A stretch of DNA of 64,000 nucleotides, taken from assembly GCA_965262455.1 (NCBI GenBank), contig CBDHFH010000003.1, positions 248,001-312,000 on the forward strand. Direction: 5' to 3'. Of the stretch, positions 42,290-52,110 are shown one piece after another (within the stretch, counting starts at the first letter, position 1; every line of letters begins with the position of its first letter). The notes under the pieces are model-generated. The model did not search any database. It was given only the letters and a program-made list of their open reading frames with translations, and was not told the origin of the DNA. The translations under genes were made by a program, and so were the position numbers. Origin of the DNA: UBA1858 sp965262455. GTDB lineage: Bacteria > Pseudomonadota > Gammaproteobacteria > UBA4575.

Positions 42290-43855
42290 TTAAACGTAAT
42301 AGGAAATAGCAACTGCGGCAGCCACGGCAAGCAATGCCATTGCAATCGATATTACGCGTTGTTGCTTATATTTTTGTTCTAGTTGTTGTATCTCTTGTTT
42401 GAGTAGTGCATGGCGTCTTTTTGGCTCAAGCTCGGCTTGTAAAAAATAGTTATGTACAAGGGATGGAAATTCTGGCGCTTGCTCAAGTACCTTCGGTAAA
42501 TGTTTACGCATTCCTTTCACTAACGCTCTCATACCCACTTGTTCGCTCATCCAGCGATCTAGAAATGGCTTTGCCGTCTTCCATAAATCCAACTCGGGAT
42601 CCAGTTGACGACCCAGGCCTTCAATATTTAATAAGGTCTTTTGCAGCAATACTAACTGTGGTTGAACTTCCATTTGAAAACGTCTAGCCGTTTGGAATAA
42701 TCTTAGTAATAAGTTACCAAATGAAATTTCACTAATCGGTTTTTGGAATATTGGCTCACACACCGTTCTAATGGCTGATTCAAAGTGATCAATACGAGTA
42801 TCTGCAGGCACCCAGCCAGATTCTAAATGCAATTCTGCGACACGGCGATAATCTTGATTAAAAAATGCAAGAAGATTTTCTGCTAAATAGCGCTGATCTT
42901 CGATAGACAATGTGCCCATGATGCCAAAATCAACACCCAAATATTTAGGGTCCTCAGGTGATTCATAAGAAACAAAAATATTGCCGGGGTGCATATCAGC
43001 ATGAAAAAAATTATGTTTGAATACTTGGGTGAAAAATATATTCACGCCACGCTCAGATAATTTTTTCAGATCAATATTGTTTGCTTTTAATGTCTTGATG
43101 TCATTCACTGCAATGCCATGAATACGCTCCATCACCATGACATTAATGCGGCAGTAATCCCAATAAACTTGAGGCACATACAAGTCAGGGCTGTTCTCAA
43201 AATTGCGCCGGAGTTGACTAGCATTTGCCGCTTCGCGCATCAAATCTAATTCATCCATGACGGTTTGTTCATAATCGGCCACTACTTCGCGTGGTCGCAA
43301 GCGTCTTCCGTCCACCCAATAACGATGCGCTAGATTAGCAATCAGATGTAAAACTTCTAGATCTTTTTTAATTTGCTTATGCACATCAGGCCGTAATACT
43401 TTCACCACTACATCAGAACCATCATGCAGTGTCGCCGCATGGACCTGTGCAATGGAAGCAGAAGCCAAGGGAGTTTCATCAAATGAAGCAAACATCTCGT
43501 TGACACTGCGGCCGAATGCCTTCTCAACAATTTGGCGCGCTTCTGTGCCTGGAAATGGTGGCACGCGATCTTGTAGTTTAGTTAATTCATCCGCAATATC
43601 GTCGGACAACAAATCTCTACGCGTTGACAGTGCTTGACCAAATTTGACAAATATAGGGCCAAGATCTTCCAAACTGCGTCTGATACGCACGCCATGAGAA
43701 ATATCCACACGACGAAACCAGTGCCAGGGAAGCAATAACAATAAAAAACGGATCGGTCGAAACAAGTGGATGGCAAAGATGACTTCCTCAAGCCCATTGC
43801 GCACCAGTACAATATTTATTTGAATAATGCGAATGAATTGACGTAGCAAACGCAT
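42290..43855 (-). CDS. ubiB: ubiquinone biosynthesis regulatory ATPase UbiB
   Basis: Atypical kinase-like protein of the ABC1/ADCK3 family, needed for ubiquinone synthesis, membrane-associated. The KFGQ motif lies in GPIFVKFGQALSTRRDL, the A-rich loop and VVKVLRPDV follow, and HADMHPGNIFVS and VDFGIMG are the active-site segments. Two hydrophobic segments lie at the C-terminus (about 500-521). At 521 residues it is close to the usual length. It ends a unit ubiE-ubiJ-ubiB with 2-12 bp spacing. Confidence 0.96.
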   Translation of the reverse strand: MRLLRQFIRIIQINIVLVRNGLEEVIFAIHLFRPIRFLLLLLPWHWFRRVDISHGVRIRRSLEDLGPIFVKFGQALSTRRDLLSDDIADELTKLQDRVPPFPGTEARQIVEKAFGRSVNEMFASFDETPLASASIAQVHAATLHDGSDVVVKVLRPDVHKQIKKDLEVLHLIANLAHRYWVDGRRLRPREVVADYEQTVMDELDLMREAANASQLRRNFENSPDLYVPQVYWDYCRINVMVMERIHGIAVNDIKTLKANNIDLKKLSERGVNIFFTQVFKHNFFHADMHPGNIFVSYESPEDPKYLGVDFGIMGTLSIEDQRYLAENLLAFFNQDYRRVAELHLESGWVPADTRIDHFESAIRTVCEPIFQKPISEISFGNLLLRLFQTARRFQMEVQPQLVLLQKTLLNIEGLGRQLDPELDLWKTAKPFLDRWMSEQVGMRALVKGMRKHLPKVLEQAPEFPSLVHNYFLQAELEPKRRHALLKQEIQQLEQKYKQQRVISIAMALLAVAAAVAISYYV

Positions 43856-43857
43856 AA

Positions 43858-44448
43858 TTATCTATCGCGGGCTTGTAATCGGTCTATACGCGCTTCTAAA
43901 CGATCTAGCTGGGCGCGCATCGTATCTACCTCTTGAATGAATTGTTCAACTTCCTCTTGTGTGGCAGATACCTGAATATTATCTTGCAGATAATCACGCA
44001 TATCCTGACGCAAATTATCATGCAGGTCTTTTCTAAAAGTATGTAATGCGCGCGCACCTTTCCCCAACTGATGAGCAATAGTATCACCTGTATACTTTGA
44101 AACTATTTCTTCCCAGTCAATTTCAATGTCGCGTAAGGTATTTTGCATCACACTTGCAATATGCGCATCGCCGTTAATTTCTATCTTGCCACTTTTGATA
44201 AGCTGGTCTTGATCGACGCCCATTAGCGTATCTGATAACACTTTAGCCGACACTATAATTTCAACATCTGCAGTCAGATCATTGTCAGCTAACTGAAAAA
44301 TTCCATCTTCCACCAACACTAGTAAATCAAGATCAATTTCTCGAATAACAATGCGAACAAGCTTGCCCTCAATTTGATTAAGTTGGCTGGCACGCTCGAC
44401 ATCCTGTTGAAGATATTTGTTGAGTGCAGAAATGATAAAATGTTTCAT
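43858..44448 (-). CDS. ubiJ: ubiquinone biosynthesis accessory factor UbiJ
   Basis: SCP2-domain lipid-binding protein that organises the aerobic ubiquinone synthesis complex, 196 residues. The SCP2-like fold covers about 15-115 and a C-terminal coiled coil (about 140-195) is likely where UbiK binds. It lies between ubiE and ubiB, the normal order. UbiK is encoded separately at 27423. Confidence 0.92.
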   Translation of the reverse strand: MKHFIISALNKYLQQDVERASQLNQIEGKLVRIVIREIDLDLLVLVEDGIFQLADNDLTADVEIIVSAKVLSDTLMGVDQDQLIKSGKIEINGDAHIASVMQNTLRDIEIDWEEIVSKYTGDTIAHQLGKGARALHTFRKDLHDNLRQDMRDYLQDNIQVSATQEEVEQFIQEVDTMRAQLDRLEARIDRLQARDR

Positions 44449-44460
44449 TTTGTATTTTAC

Positions 44461-45207
44461 TTAGTATTTGTAACCAAGATGCGCGGCAACAATGCCACCA
44501 GTCATGTTTACGTATCGACATCGCTCAAACCCGGCCTCGTTAAACATGCCTTTTAGCGTGTCTTGGTCAGGGTGCATACGAATTGACTCGGCCAGATACT
44601 TATAGCTATCTGCATCTTTCGCGACCCATTCACCTAGGCGAGGCAAAACTGAAAAAGAATACATATCATAAACAGGTGCAAGCCATGATTCTGGCTTAGA
44701 AAACTCCAATACAAGAAACTTTCCACCCGGCTTTAGTTTGTCATAAGCTGAGGCCAAGCACTTTTCTTTATAGGTCACATTACGCAAGCCAAAGGCCATA
44801 GTAATACAATCAAAGCTATTGTCAGCAAATGGTAAAGTCTCTGCATTTGCCTGTACATAATGCAGATTCCCCATCCGGCCGCGATCAACCATCCTTTCAC
44901 GGCCTACAGATAACATGCTGGCGTTAATATCACATAAGATTACCTGCCCCATCGGGCCAACACTCTCATTTAACGCCGCGGCCAGATCACCTGTACCACC
45001 AGCCAAATCAAGTACCTTTTGCTTAGGTCTGACTGCGGCGATATGTAAAGCAAACTTTTTCCATAGACGATGTAGGCCAAATGACATTAAGTCATTCATT
45101 ACATCATAATTATCTGCAACCGATTCGAATACTTGTCTGACGCGTTGTGTCTTTTCTTTTGGCGTGACGTTTGTGTATCCGAAATGGGTGTTTTCGTTAT
45201 TATCCAT
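44461..45207 (-). CDS. ubiE: bifunctional demethylmenaquinone / 2-methoxy-6-polyprenyl-1,4-benzoquinol methyltransferase
   Basis: SAM-dependent C-methyltransferase of quinone synthesis. It has the Ubie/COQ5 signature YDVMNDLMSFGLHRLWK and the SAM site VLDLAGGTGDLA, and ends MTGGIVAAHLGYKY. At 248 residues it is full length. It starts the ubiE-ubiJ-ubiB unit and follows a DUF971 gene by 8 bp, so all four may be cotranscribed with hslVU. Confidence 0.96.
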   Translation of the reverse strand: MDNNENTHFGYTNVTPKEKTQRVRQVFESVADNYDVMNDLMSFGLHRLWKKFALHIAAVRPKQKVLDLAGGTGDLAAALNESVGPMGQVILCDINASMLSVGRERMVDRGRMGNLHYVQANAETLPFADNSFDCITMAFGLRNVTYKEKCLASAYDKLKPGGKFLVLEFSKPESWLAPVYDMYSFSVLPRLGEWVAKDADSYKYLAESIRMHPDQDTLKGMFNEAGFERCRYVNMTGGIVAAHLGYKY

Positions 45208-45215
45208 ATAATTAG

Positions 45216-45578
45216 TTAGTGGGTTTTTCTTGTATGCCCTGCAGCTGCCAGTCTATCTAAATAGTTTTGCCATTTTTTATCTTTCTCAGCACCTAATTCA
45301 TACAAATGCTGCCAACTGTATAAGCCTGAGCTATGGTTATCATCAAACACTAGCTTCACTGCATAATTGCCAACAGGCTCAATGGCAGTAATATTGACAT
45401 CTTCCTTGCCCACCTGCAGCACTTCTTGGCCTGGCCCATGACCCATCACTTCTGCAGATGGGGAATACACACGCAGATACTCACAACTTAATTCAAAGCG
45501 TGAACCATCATCAAAAGCTATTTCCAATACTCGGGACTTTTGATGTAACTGAATTTCTGTTGGAGTTACTTTACTCAT
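45216..45578 (-). CDS. DUF971 (gamma-butyrobetaine hydroxylase-like N-terminal domain) protein
   Basis: A 120-residue stand-alone DUF971 domain, the same fold as the N-terminus of gamma-butyrobetaine dioxygenase. The segment LHQKSRVLEIAFDDGSRFELSCEYLRVYSPSAEVMGHG is typical. It is found between hslU and ubiE in many gammaproteobacteria. Members have been tied to Fe-S or quinone metabolism, but its function is not established. It has no catalytic oxygenase domain. Confidence 0.88.
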   Translation of the reverse strand: MSKVTPTEIQLHQKSRVLEIAFDDGSRFELSCEYLRVYSPSAEVMGHGPGQEVLQVGKEDVNITAIEPVGNYAVKLVFDDNHSSGLYSWQHLYELGAEKDKKWQNYLDRLAAAGHTRKTH

Positions 45579-45606
45579 ATTATTTTCCTTACATTAATAT
45601 TACTTG

Positions 45607-46941
45607 CTACAAAATATAACGACTCAAATCTTCGTCTTTGCTTAGCTCGGATACATTGTCTTCGACATACTGCTGATCTATCACCACCTTTTCACCACTC
45701 TTGTCAGGCGCTTCAAAAGATAGCTTTTCTAACAATCGTTCCATGATAGTGTGCAAGCGGCGCGCGCCAATATTTTCGGTGCGCTCATTGACATCATAAG
45801 CTGTTTGCGCAATGCATTTAATGCCGTCTTCAGTAAATTCTAAATGCACTCCTTCCGTTGCCATTAGTTCTATATATTGCTCGCTCAGAGAAGCATTCGG
45901 TTCAACTAAAATTCTGACAAAGTCTTCCACTGACAATGCATTTAGCTCCACGCGAATTGGCAATCGCCCTTGTAACTCAGGCACAAGATCGGTTGGTTTT
46001 GACAAATGAAATGCACCAGAGGCGATAAATAAAATATGGTCTGTTTTGACAACACCATGTTTTGTTGAAACCGTACAGCCTTCGACCAGTGGCAATAAAT
46101 CTCTTTGCACACCTTCACGTGATACATCTGTACCACTAAACTCTCCGCGTTTAGCCACTTTGTCAATCTCGTCAATGAAGACTATCCCGTTTTGTTCCAC
46201 CTGACGTAATGCTCTGGCTTTAACATCATCTTCATTAATTAGTTTTTGTGCTTCTTCATCGACTAATAATTTAAACGCATCTTTGACTTTTAATTTACGT
46301 TTATTGGTTTTCTGCGCGCCCATGTTTTGAAACATGCCTTGTATTTGACTCGCCATATCCTCCATGCCGGGTGGCGTCATGATTTCAACACCCAAAGGAT
46401 TCGCTCTAAGCTCTATTTCAATCTCGGTGTCATCCAAGTCGCCCTCGCGCAGTTTTTTGCGAAATTTTTGTCGCGTATCTGAGGCAAAATTGCCAGAGTC
46501 GTTGCTTTCAAAACTATCTGCTTTTGGTGATGGCAATAACACATCTAATATGCGTTCTTCGGCAGCCTCGGCGGCACGGAAATTTACTTTTGTCATTTCC
46601 GTCTCGCGCAATAATTTAATCGCAGTATCGGTTAGATCTCTAATTATTGATTCAACATCTCTTCCGACATAACCGACTTCAGTAAATTTAGTCGCTTCCA
46701 CTTTTATGAATGGTGCATTGGCTAATTTAGCCAGGCGTCTTGCGATTTCTGTTTTGCCCACACCAGTTGGGCCTATCATTAAAATGTTTTTAGGTGTTAC
46801 TTCAGTTTGCAATGCTTCTGGCAATTGCATACGTCGCCAACGGTTACGCAGCGCTATGGCAACAGCACGTTTAGCATCATCTTGGCCAACGATATGTCGA
46901 TTCAATTCTTCAACAATTTCTCTTGGCGTCATACTCGACAT
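45607..46941 (-). CDS. hslU: ATP-dependent protease ATPase subunit HslU
   Basis: AAA+ unfoldase that feeds HslV. It has Walker A GPTGVGKTE near residue 55-63, the GYVGRDVE pore loop, the I domain (about 110-240, degenerate and variable) and Walker B GIVFIDEIDK. The C-terminal tail ends SRYIL, which inserts into HslV to activate it. At 444 residues it is full length. hslV lies 34 bp upstream on the same strand. Confidence 0.97.
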   Translation of the reverse strand: MSSMTPREIVEELNRHIVGQDDAKRAVAIALRNRWRRMQLPEALQTEVTPKNILMIGPTGVGKTEIARRLAKLANAPFIKVEATKFTEVGYVGRDVESIIRDLTDTAIKLLRETEMTKVNFRAAEAAEERILDVLLPSPKADSFESNDSGNFASDTRQKFRKKLREGDLDDTEIEIELRANPLGVEIMTPPGMEDMASQIQGMFQNMGAQKTNKRKLKVKDAFKLLVDEEAQKLINEDDVKARALRQVEQNGIVFIDEIDKVAKRGEFSGTDVSREGVQRDLLPLVEGCTVSTKHGVVKTDHILFIASGAFHLSKPTDLVPELQGRLPIRVELNALSVEDFVRILVEPNASLSEQYIELMATEGVHLEFTEDGIKCIAQTAYDVNERTENIGARRLHTIMERLLEKLSFEAPDKSGEKVVIDQQYVEDNVSELSKDEDLSRYIL

Positions 46942-46975
46942 ATTTAATTCCTTTTAACTACTAACAGCTCTATTG

Positions 46976-47494
46976 TTACAGCTCTTCTAGCGTGACATTT
47001 TGATTGGTATAGATACAAATATTGGCAGCGATAGTTAGAGCACTATCGACGATTTCACGTGCGGACAACTCACTATGATCAAGCAACGCGCGGGCGGCAG
47101 CCTGGGCAAAGGGGCCACCTGAACCAATCGCAATCAGTGAGTCTTCGGGTTCAATGACATCTCCATTGCCGGAAATGATAAGTGATGTGGTTTTATCTGC
47201 CACTGCAAGCAACGCTTCAAGACGGCGTAGCATTCGGTCTGTGCGCCAATCTTTAGCCAGCTCTACCGCAGAGCGTGTGAGATGGCCACTATGTTTTTCA
47301 AGCTTACCCTCGAATCGTTCAAACAATGTAAATGCATCTGCCGTTCCACCCGCAAAGCCGGCGATGACATTGCCATTATATAGTCGACGAACTTTATTTG
47401 CGTTGCCTTTCATGATGGTATTGCCAAGCGTGACCTGACCATCACCACCTAGGACCACTTCGTTATTACGTCTCACAGAAACAATTGTAGTCAT
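46976..47494 (-). CDS. hslV: ATP-dependent protease subunit HslV
   Basis: Proteasome-like N-terminal threonine hydrolase. MTTIVSVRRNNEVV places the catalytic threonine next to the initiator Met. LGGDGQVTLGNTIMKGNA and the GSGGPFAQAAARAL block follow. At 172 residues it is full length. It is followed by hslU. A heat-shock promoter would be expected; I could not find a convincing sigma-32 match in the 91 bp upstream, although TACAAT is a possible sigma-70 -10. Confidence 0.96.
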   Translation of the reverse strand: MTTIVSVRRNNEVVLGGDGQVTLGNTIMKGNANKVRRLYNGNVIAGFAGGTADAFTLFERFEGKLEKHSGHLTRSAVELAKDWRTDRMLRRLEALLAVADKTTSLIISGNGDVIEPEDSLIAIGSGGPFAQAAARALLDHSELSAREIVDSALTIAANICIYTNQNVTLEEL

Positions 47495-47585
47495 GCTATC
47501 GCCTTAATATTTAATAGGCGCGAATTGTACACGACTGCACACACTGGCGGTTATCTACCAAAATAGGAATTAGCTATTGAGAGGT

Positions 47586-48494
47586 TTACGTGGTCTTCTT
47601 GCGAGCGCGCGGGTGAGCCTGGTCATAAACCTTAGCTAAATGCTGGAAATCAAGTTGTGTATAGACTTGAGTTGTACTGATATTGGCATGTCCGAGCAAT
47701 TCTTGTACAGAACGAAGGTCACCGCTTGACTCTAACAGATGGCTGGCGAAAGAATGACGCAGCATATGCGGATGAACATGCACACCAAGGGCGGTTTTTT
47801 GCGCCTGCTCACGCATTCTTTTTTGCACAGCACGTTGCGATAAGCGTGATCCACGATGATTAATAAATACCGCAGCTTCTCCCTCATTGGCGATGTTCTC
47901 ACGTAGGTTTAGCCAGCCACTCAATGCTTCTCGTGCTTGCTGGCCAATGGGCAAATAGCGTGTTTTATTTCCTTTACCAATTATTTTTAGCTGGCCGGCC
48001 TGTAAATCAACATCGACTAGATCGAGATTGACAAGTTCCGATAAACGCAGACCTGACGAATACATCAATTCCATCATGGCATGATCACGCATTTCTAACG
48101 GACTGGAGGGTGTGCCACTCAACAAGCGATCAACCTGATCCACATCCAGTACCTTTGGTAGCTTCTTGGCTCCTTTAGGCGCTCTGACATCGGCGGCCGG
48201 GTTTGCACCAATTTTATTATTTTTAATGAGGTGTTTATAGAAACCACGCAAAGATGATAACAATCGTTGCATACTGCTCTCAGCTAAGCCTTTGCGATGA
48301 CAGCTAGCAATATAGGCACGAATGTTATGAATACTTGCTTGTGTGATATCCGTTATTTCTTGATCTGACAGATAGCGAATGAAGTCCGTCAAATCTCTTT
48401 GATAACTCGCAATCGTGGCGGGGGAGTAGTGCTTAATGGTGCGTAGATAGTCTAAATAGTCGTTTAACGTCTGCTCTACCATTCCATTAGTCAT
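47586..48494 (-). CDS. xerC: site-specific tyrosine recombinase XerC
   Basis: Resolves chromosome dimers at dif with XerD. The SAM-like N-terminal domain (about 5-95) precedes the catalytic domain with Arg in YSSGLRLSEL, HMLRHSFASHLL (His and Arg) and the nucleophilic Tyr in STTQVYTQ. At 302 residues it is full length. It follows the DUF484 gene by 2 bp, the usual order dapF-DUF484-xerC. No dif site was found in the window. Confidence 0.96.
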   Translation of the reverse strand: MTNGMVEQTLNDYLDYLRTIKHYSPATIASYQRDLTDFIRYLSDQEITDITQASIHNIRAYIASCHRKGLAESSMQRLLSSLRGFYKHLIKNNKIGANPAADVRAPKGAKKLPKVLDVDQVDRLLSGTPSSPLEMRDHAMMELMYSSGLRLSELVNLDLVDVDLQAGQLKIIGKGNKTRYLPIGQQAREALSGWLNLRENIANEGEAAVFINHRGSRLSQRAVQKRMREQAQKTALGVHVHPHMLRHSFASHLLESSGDLRSVQELLGHANISTTQVYTQLDFQHLAKVYDQAHPRARKKTT

Positions 48495-48496
48495 AA

Positions 48497-49225
48497 TTAC
48501 TGTTTAAGCAATTTTTTCAACTTTCGACTGAGTAAATCAGCTAAATATTCTAAGAACAATGTGCCCATCCCTTCATAGAAGCGATTCTCATTAGAACTGC
48601 CAAGCAATAATACACCAAAATTTTTATTGCTACGCAAAGGTATCGCAACACCTGACTTAACATCAACACGTTTAACAAATAAGTCCATCAGTCCTTTGCC
48701 ACGCAGAAATATACAGTCGCGGCAATTTTCCATAATAATTTGCTTATAAAACACATAGTCCAAATCGGCTTCGGTAATAGTATTTTCCGGAGGGACAGTG
48801 TATTCCGGCGCAACATCGTATAGTCCTAAACGAATCTGCAGTGAAGGGAATTCATTATTAAGTAAATCGTTAATAATAGGAACGATATTCTTATTATGAT
48901 CAATTTCAATTAAACGACGCGCAATTCTGTGTAATTGCTCTTCTAGTATCTCGTTGTCTTGGGCAATTTGTACAAGATGGAGAATCTTCTTCTCTAGGCT
49001 GCTGTTCTTTTCTCGTAATAACTGAATTTGTCTTTCAACTAAAGACACAGCATCACCAGACTCATGCTTAATATCTAAGTCACGCAATAATGCAGGATGC
49101 TGGTTAAAGAATTCCGGGTGTTGCAGCAAGTAATCCTTGACCTTAACGGGATCAATTGACGTAACCGTTTCACTGCGCCTTGCACTGGTGCCGGCACTTG
49201 CGTGAATTTCGGATTTAGTTGTCAT
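48497..49225 (-). CDS. DUF484 family protein
   Basis: A 242-residue protein of the DUF484 (GAF-like) family, seen between dapF and xerC in many proteobacteria. It has the segment DYLLQHPEFFNQHPALL near residues 30-47, then a coiled-coil stretch and a C-terminal GAF-like domain (about 95-240). Its ATG overlaps the dapF stop (4 bp), so it is translationally coupled. The function is unknown, though position suggests a link to cell envelope or XerC. Confidence 0.9.
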   Translation of the reverse strand: MTTKSEIHASAGTSARRSETVTSIDPVKVKDYLLQHPEFFNQHPALLRDLDIKHESGDAVSLVERQIQLLREKNSSLEKKILHLVQIAQDNEILEEQLHRIARRLIEIDHNKNIVPIINDLLNNEFPSLQIRLGLYDVAPEYTVPPENTITEADLDYVFYKQIIMENCRDCIFLRGKGLMDLFVKRVDVKSGVAIPLRSNKNFGVLLLGSSNENRFYEGMGTLFLEYLADLLSRKLKKLLKQ

Positions 49226-50049
49226 AGATAAATACTCCCCTCAAAACTGAATTTAGTTGGTCCAGTCATTTGTAAAGAACCATTGTCTGATCGGTGAATT
49301 TCAAGTGCTCCACCCGGCATAGTGACCCTGACTGTGCCATCTACTCTGTCTCTCTGTTGTGCAACAGCCGCCGCAGCACATGCACCCGATCCGCTAGCCA
49401 ATGTCTCTCCCACGCCACGTTCAAATATTCTTTGTGTAATGTTGCTGCGATCGTCTACCTGCACAAATTGAACATTGGTTTTATTTGGGAAACGCTCATC
49501 TACTTCAAGCTGGCTTCCAATCTCATTTACATCTGTCGAGTTAACATCATTAACAAATACGACTGCATGCGGATTACCCATTGAGACAACTGAAAATTCT
49601 ACTTGCTGATTATCAATTGGCGCATAGTATACATTGTTCGCGTTAACTTCGTTAAACGGAATTTTTGCTGCATCAAACTCAGGGGCACCCATATCAACTG
49701 TGACATTTATGTCATCGCGCACATGCAGTGTAAACACACCTGCAAGCGTTTCAACTTTCATTATATTTTTATTTGTTAACCCCTGCTGTTTTACAAATTG
49801 AGCAAAACAGCGCGCACCGTTACCACATTGCTCTACTTCACTGCCGTCACTATTAAATATTCGGTAACGAAAATCAACATCTTCTTGAGTTGACGCTTGA
49901 GCAATTAACAATTGATCGCAACCAATACCAAACTTTCTGTGTGCTAAATGACGGATATTTTGTTCATTTAAACTTATCTTCTGCGTGACACCATCAAGCA
50001 AAACAAAGTCATTGCCTAAGCCATGCATTTTTACAAAATTAAGTTTCAC
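49222..50049 (-). CDS. dapF: diaminopimelate epimerase
   Basis: PLP-independent racemase that converts LL- to meso-diaminopimelate for lysine and peptidoglycan. The two catalytic cysteines are in EQCGNGARCFAQF (about residue 75) and GSGACAAAAV (about 220). It opens MKLNFVKMHGLGNDF and at 275 residues is full length. It is in a minus-strand unit with a CoA-binding protein gene and lysA upstream, so two lysine/DAP steps lie together. Confidence 0.96.
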   Translation of the reverse strand: MKLNFVKMHGLGNDFVLLDGVTQKISLNEQNIRHLAHRKFGIGCDQLLIAQASTQEDVDFRYRIFNSDGSEVEQCGNGARCFAQFVKQQGLTNKNIMKVETLAGVFTLHVRDDINVTVDMGAPEFDAAKIPFNEVNANNVYYAPIDNQQVEFSVVSMGNPHAVVFVNDVNSTDVNEIGSQLEVDERFPNKTNVQFVQVDDRSNITQRIFERGVGETLASGSGACAAAAVAQQRDRVDGTVRVTMPGGALEIHRSDNGSLQMTGPTKFSFEGSIYL

Positions 50050-50087
50050 TAGCGTTTGTCGTGAGTTATAGAATGAAGTTAAGTAGA

Positions 50088-50519
50088 TTATTCGTTATTG
50101 TTCTGGTTTATAGCCAAACGTAAAATTTCTTTATATATACATCGATCCATAATGATAGAAATGCCAGCATTATGTGCTTTTTTTTCTGCCTCTGAATCTG
50201 TAACACCTTCTTGTAGCCATATTTTTTTTATTCCCAGCGTGATGCACGCATCAACAATGTCACTGACATATTTTGATGCACGAAATACATTTACCAGATC
50301 AACCTTAAATGGAATATTTTCCAGTGCGTTATACGCCTTTTCTCCTAGTACTGCGCTGACAGCAGGCCTTACTGGTACAATTGCATAAGAAAAGGTTTGC
50401 AAGTGTTTCGCCACTTGATGACTCTGTCTATTGGCTTTAGGCGATAACCCAACAACTGCAATTGTTTTAACATCTTGCAGAAGCTCTATCATTGCTTGGT
50501 CAGAATAATGGTTATGCAT
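50088..50519 (-). CDS. CoA-binding domain protein (YccU family)
   Basis: A 143-residue Rossmann-fold protein with the CoA-binding segment TIAVVGLSPKANRQSHQVAKHL and the conserved KKIWLQEGVTDSEA region. Family members bind CoA, but no reaction is known. It lies between lysA and dapF, an arrangement I cannot link to a function. Confidence 0.85.
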   Translation of the reverse strand: MHNHYSDQAMIELLQDVKTIAVVGLSPKANRQSHQVAKHLQTFSYAIVPVRPAVSAVLGEKAYNALENIPFKVDLVNVFRASKYVSDIVDACITLGIKKIWLQEGVTDSEAEKKAHNAGISIIMDRCIYKEILRLAINQNNNE

Positions 50520-50561
50520 ATAACTGACTTATTAACCGTAGTAATTAACGTTATGTTTGCA

Positions 50562-51818
50562 CTAAAGCAGACATTCATTCTGCCATAACTCTTCCAGTGC
50601 TTCGCGCCGACGAATCATATGCACTTGCTCACCCTCAATTAACAACTCGCATGGCCGCGGTCGTGAGTTGTAGTTGCTAGCCATTGTCATGGCATAAGCA
50701 CCAGCAGACATAACAGCTAGTAGCTCGCCTGGCATAAGTGCCTGCAGCGAACGTTGTTTTGCAAAAAAATCTCCACTTTCACACACTGGACCCACAACAT
50801 CATAGGTTTTCTCTTCTCGTTGTGAATCTTGATAAACAGGCAGCAAGTGATGCCAGGCATGGTAAAGCGCCGGCCTGATGAGATCGTTCATGGCAGCATC
50901 TACCATGGCAAACTGGTTAATACCAATGTCCTTGATATATTCGACGGTGGTGATTAACGCTCCTGCATTGGCAACAATGGATCTGCCGGGTTCGACAATC
51001 AGCTGATACTGTTTGTTCTCAAATAAGGGCACAATTTGCTCGGCGTAGGCGCTGAACTCTGGTGGACTCTCTTGTTCATACTGAATACCAAAGCCACCAC
51101 CAAGATCAATGTGCCGCAATTGAATGTCAAGCTGTTCTAACTCTTGAACAAATTTAAACACAAGCTTGGCTGCATCGACATAGGGCGCTGTATCTGTTAA
51201 CTGTGAACCAATATGGCAATCCACGCCCACCGGCTTCACCCATGGATCATTTTTAATTGACTCATATAATGCTAACGCTCGATGTGTTGCAATACCGAAC
51301 TTACTCTCCTTTAATCCAGTAGAAATATAAGGATGCGTATTGGGATTGACGTCTGGATTGATCCTCAGTGACACATTGACTGGCGATTGCATATCTTTAG
51401 CGATGTCACCGATCAGAGTTAACTCATGCTCGGATTCAACGTTAATGCAACCAATTTGACAATGTATTGCATGACGAATTTCATCTTCACGTTTGGCTAC
51501 ACCAGAGAACATGACTTTACTTGCGTCTCCCCCTGCTAACATGACGCGCTCAAGCTCACCCACCGATACAATATCGAAACCAGCGCCCCACTGTGCCAAC
51601 ATTTGTAACAATGCAAGATTGGAATTTGCTTTCACTGCATAACAAGGTAGAAAATCTACTCTAGAAAATGCACTGCATAATTCAACCCAGCGCGTCATTA
51701 TGGCTGTTTTAGAATAGACATATGCAGGTGTGCCATATTCTAAAGCTAGCGCAGATATATCAACATCCTCGACAAATAACTTATTTTGCCGATATTCAAA
51801 TCCGGGAAATTGCTTCAC
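50562..51818 (-). CDS. lysA: diaminopimelate decarboxylase
   Basis: PLP enzyme of the alanine-racemase fold; the last step of lysine synthesis. The PLP lysine is in PCYAVKANSNLALL, and GGGFGIQY and the catalytic Cys in VCESGDFFA are present. At 418 residues it is full length. lptM lies just upstream, the conserved lptM-lysA-dapF order. Confidence 0.96.
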   Translation of the reverse strand: MKQFPGFEYRQNKLFVEDVDISALALEYGTPAYVYSKTAIMTRWVELCSAFSRVDFLPCYAVKANSNLALLQMLAQWGAGFDIVSVGELERVMLAGGDASKVMFSGVAKREDEIRHAIHCQIGCINVESEHELTLIGDIAKDMQSPVNVSLRINPDVNPNTHPYISTGLKESKFGIATHRALALYESIKNDPWVKPVGVDCHIGSQLTDTAPYVDAAKLVFKFVQELEQLDIQLRHIDLGGGFGIQYEQESPPEFSAYAEQIVPLFENKQYQLIVEPGRSIVANAGALITTVEYIKDIGINQFAMVDAAMNDLIRPALYHAWHHLLPVYQDSQREEKTYDVVGPVCESGDFFAKQRSLQALMPGELLAVMSAGAYAMTMASNYNSRPRPCELLIEGEQVHMIRRREALEELWQNECLL

Positions 51819-51862
51819 TGTAATGCCTGTATGATGAAATAATATTAAGTAGTGATTGCGAA

Positions 51863-52024
51863 CTACTTAGCTTGATCTTGTTGTTCTTGTTGCACTTCTG
51901 TTGGCGGGCTTTGTTCTGCTGTTTGTTCACTTTCAGCAGGCGGCGCATACAAGTCACCATACTGGCCACATGCAGACAGCAATAGCATAGTAAATAAAAT
52001 CAGCATTAATAATATTCGATTCAA
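51863..52024 (-). CDS. lptM: LPS translocon maturation chaperone LptM (YifL) lipoprotein
   Basis: A 53-residue outer-membrane lipoprotein that assists disulfide maturation of LptD. The start was set at a TTG (52024) because AGGTGGA lies six bases upstream and the signal sequence begins there (LNRILLMLILFTMLLLSAC); the upstream ATG at 52072 would add 16 residues unlike the family. The lipobox LSAC is followed by GQYGDLY, the LptM hallmark, and a disordered Gln/Glu tail. It lies before lysA as in other gammaproteobacteria. Confidence 0.85.
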   Translation of the reverse strand: MNRILLMLILFTMLLLSACGQYGDLYAPPAESEQTAEQSPPTEVQQEQQDQAK

Positions 52025-52110
52025 GTGCGTCCACCTGGAAGATAAGGCTGGCAAGAAAGTAGTTGTTGGCAATTATAGCGATGTCTCTAGCAAGATAATA
52101 TAGGAAAGTG

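Noticed and set aside
48497..50049. dapF-DUF484 overlap as an unusual fusion
   Set aside because: The 4-bp ATGA overlap is normal translational coupling in this conserved cluster.
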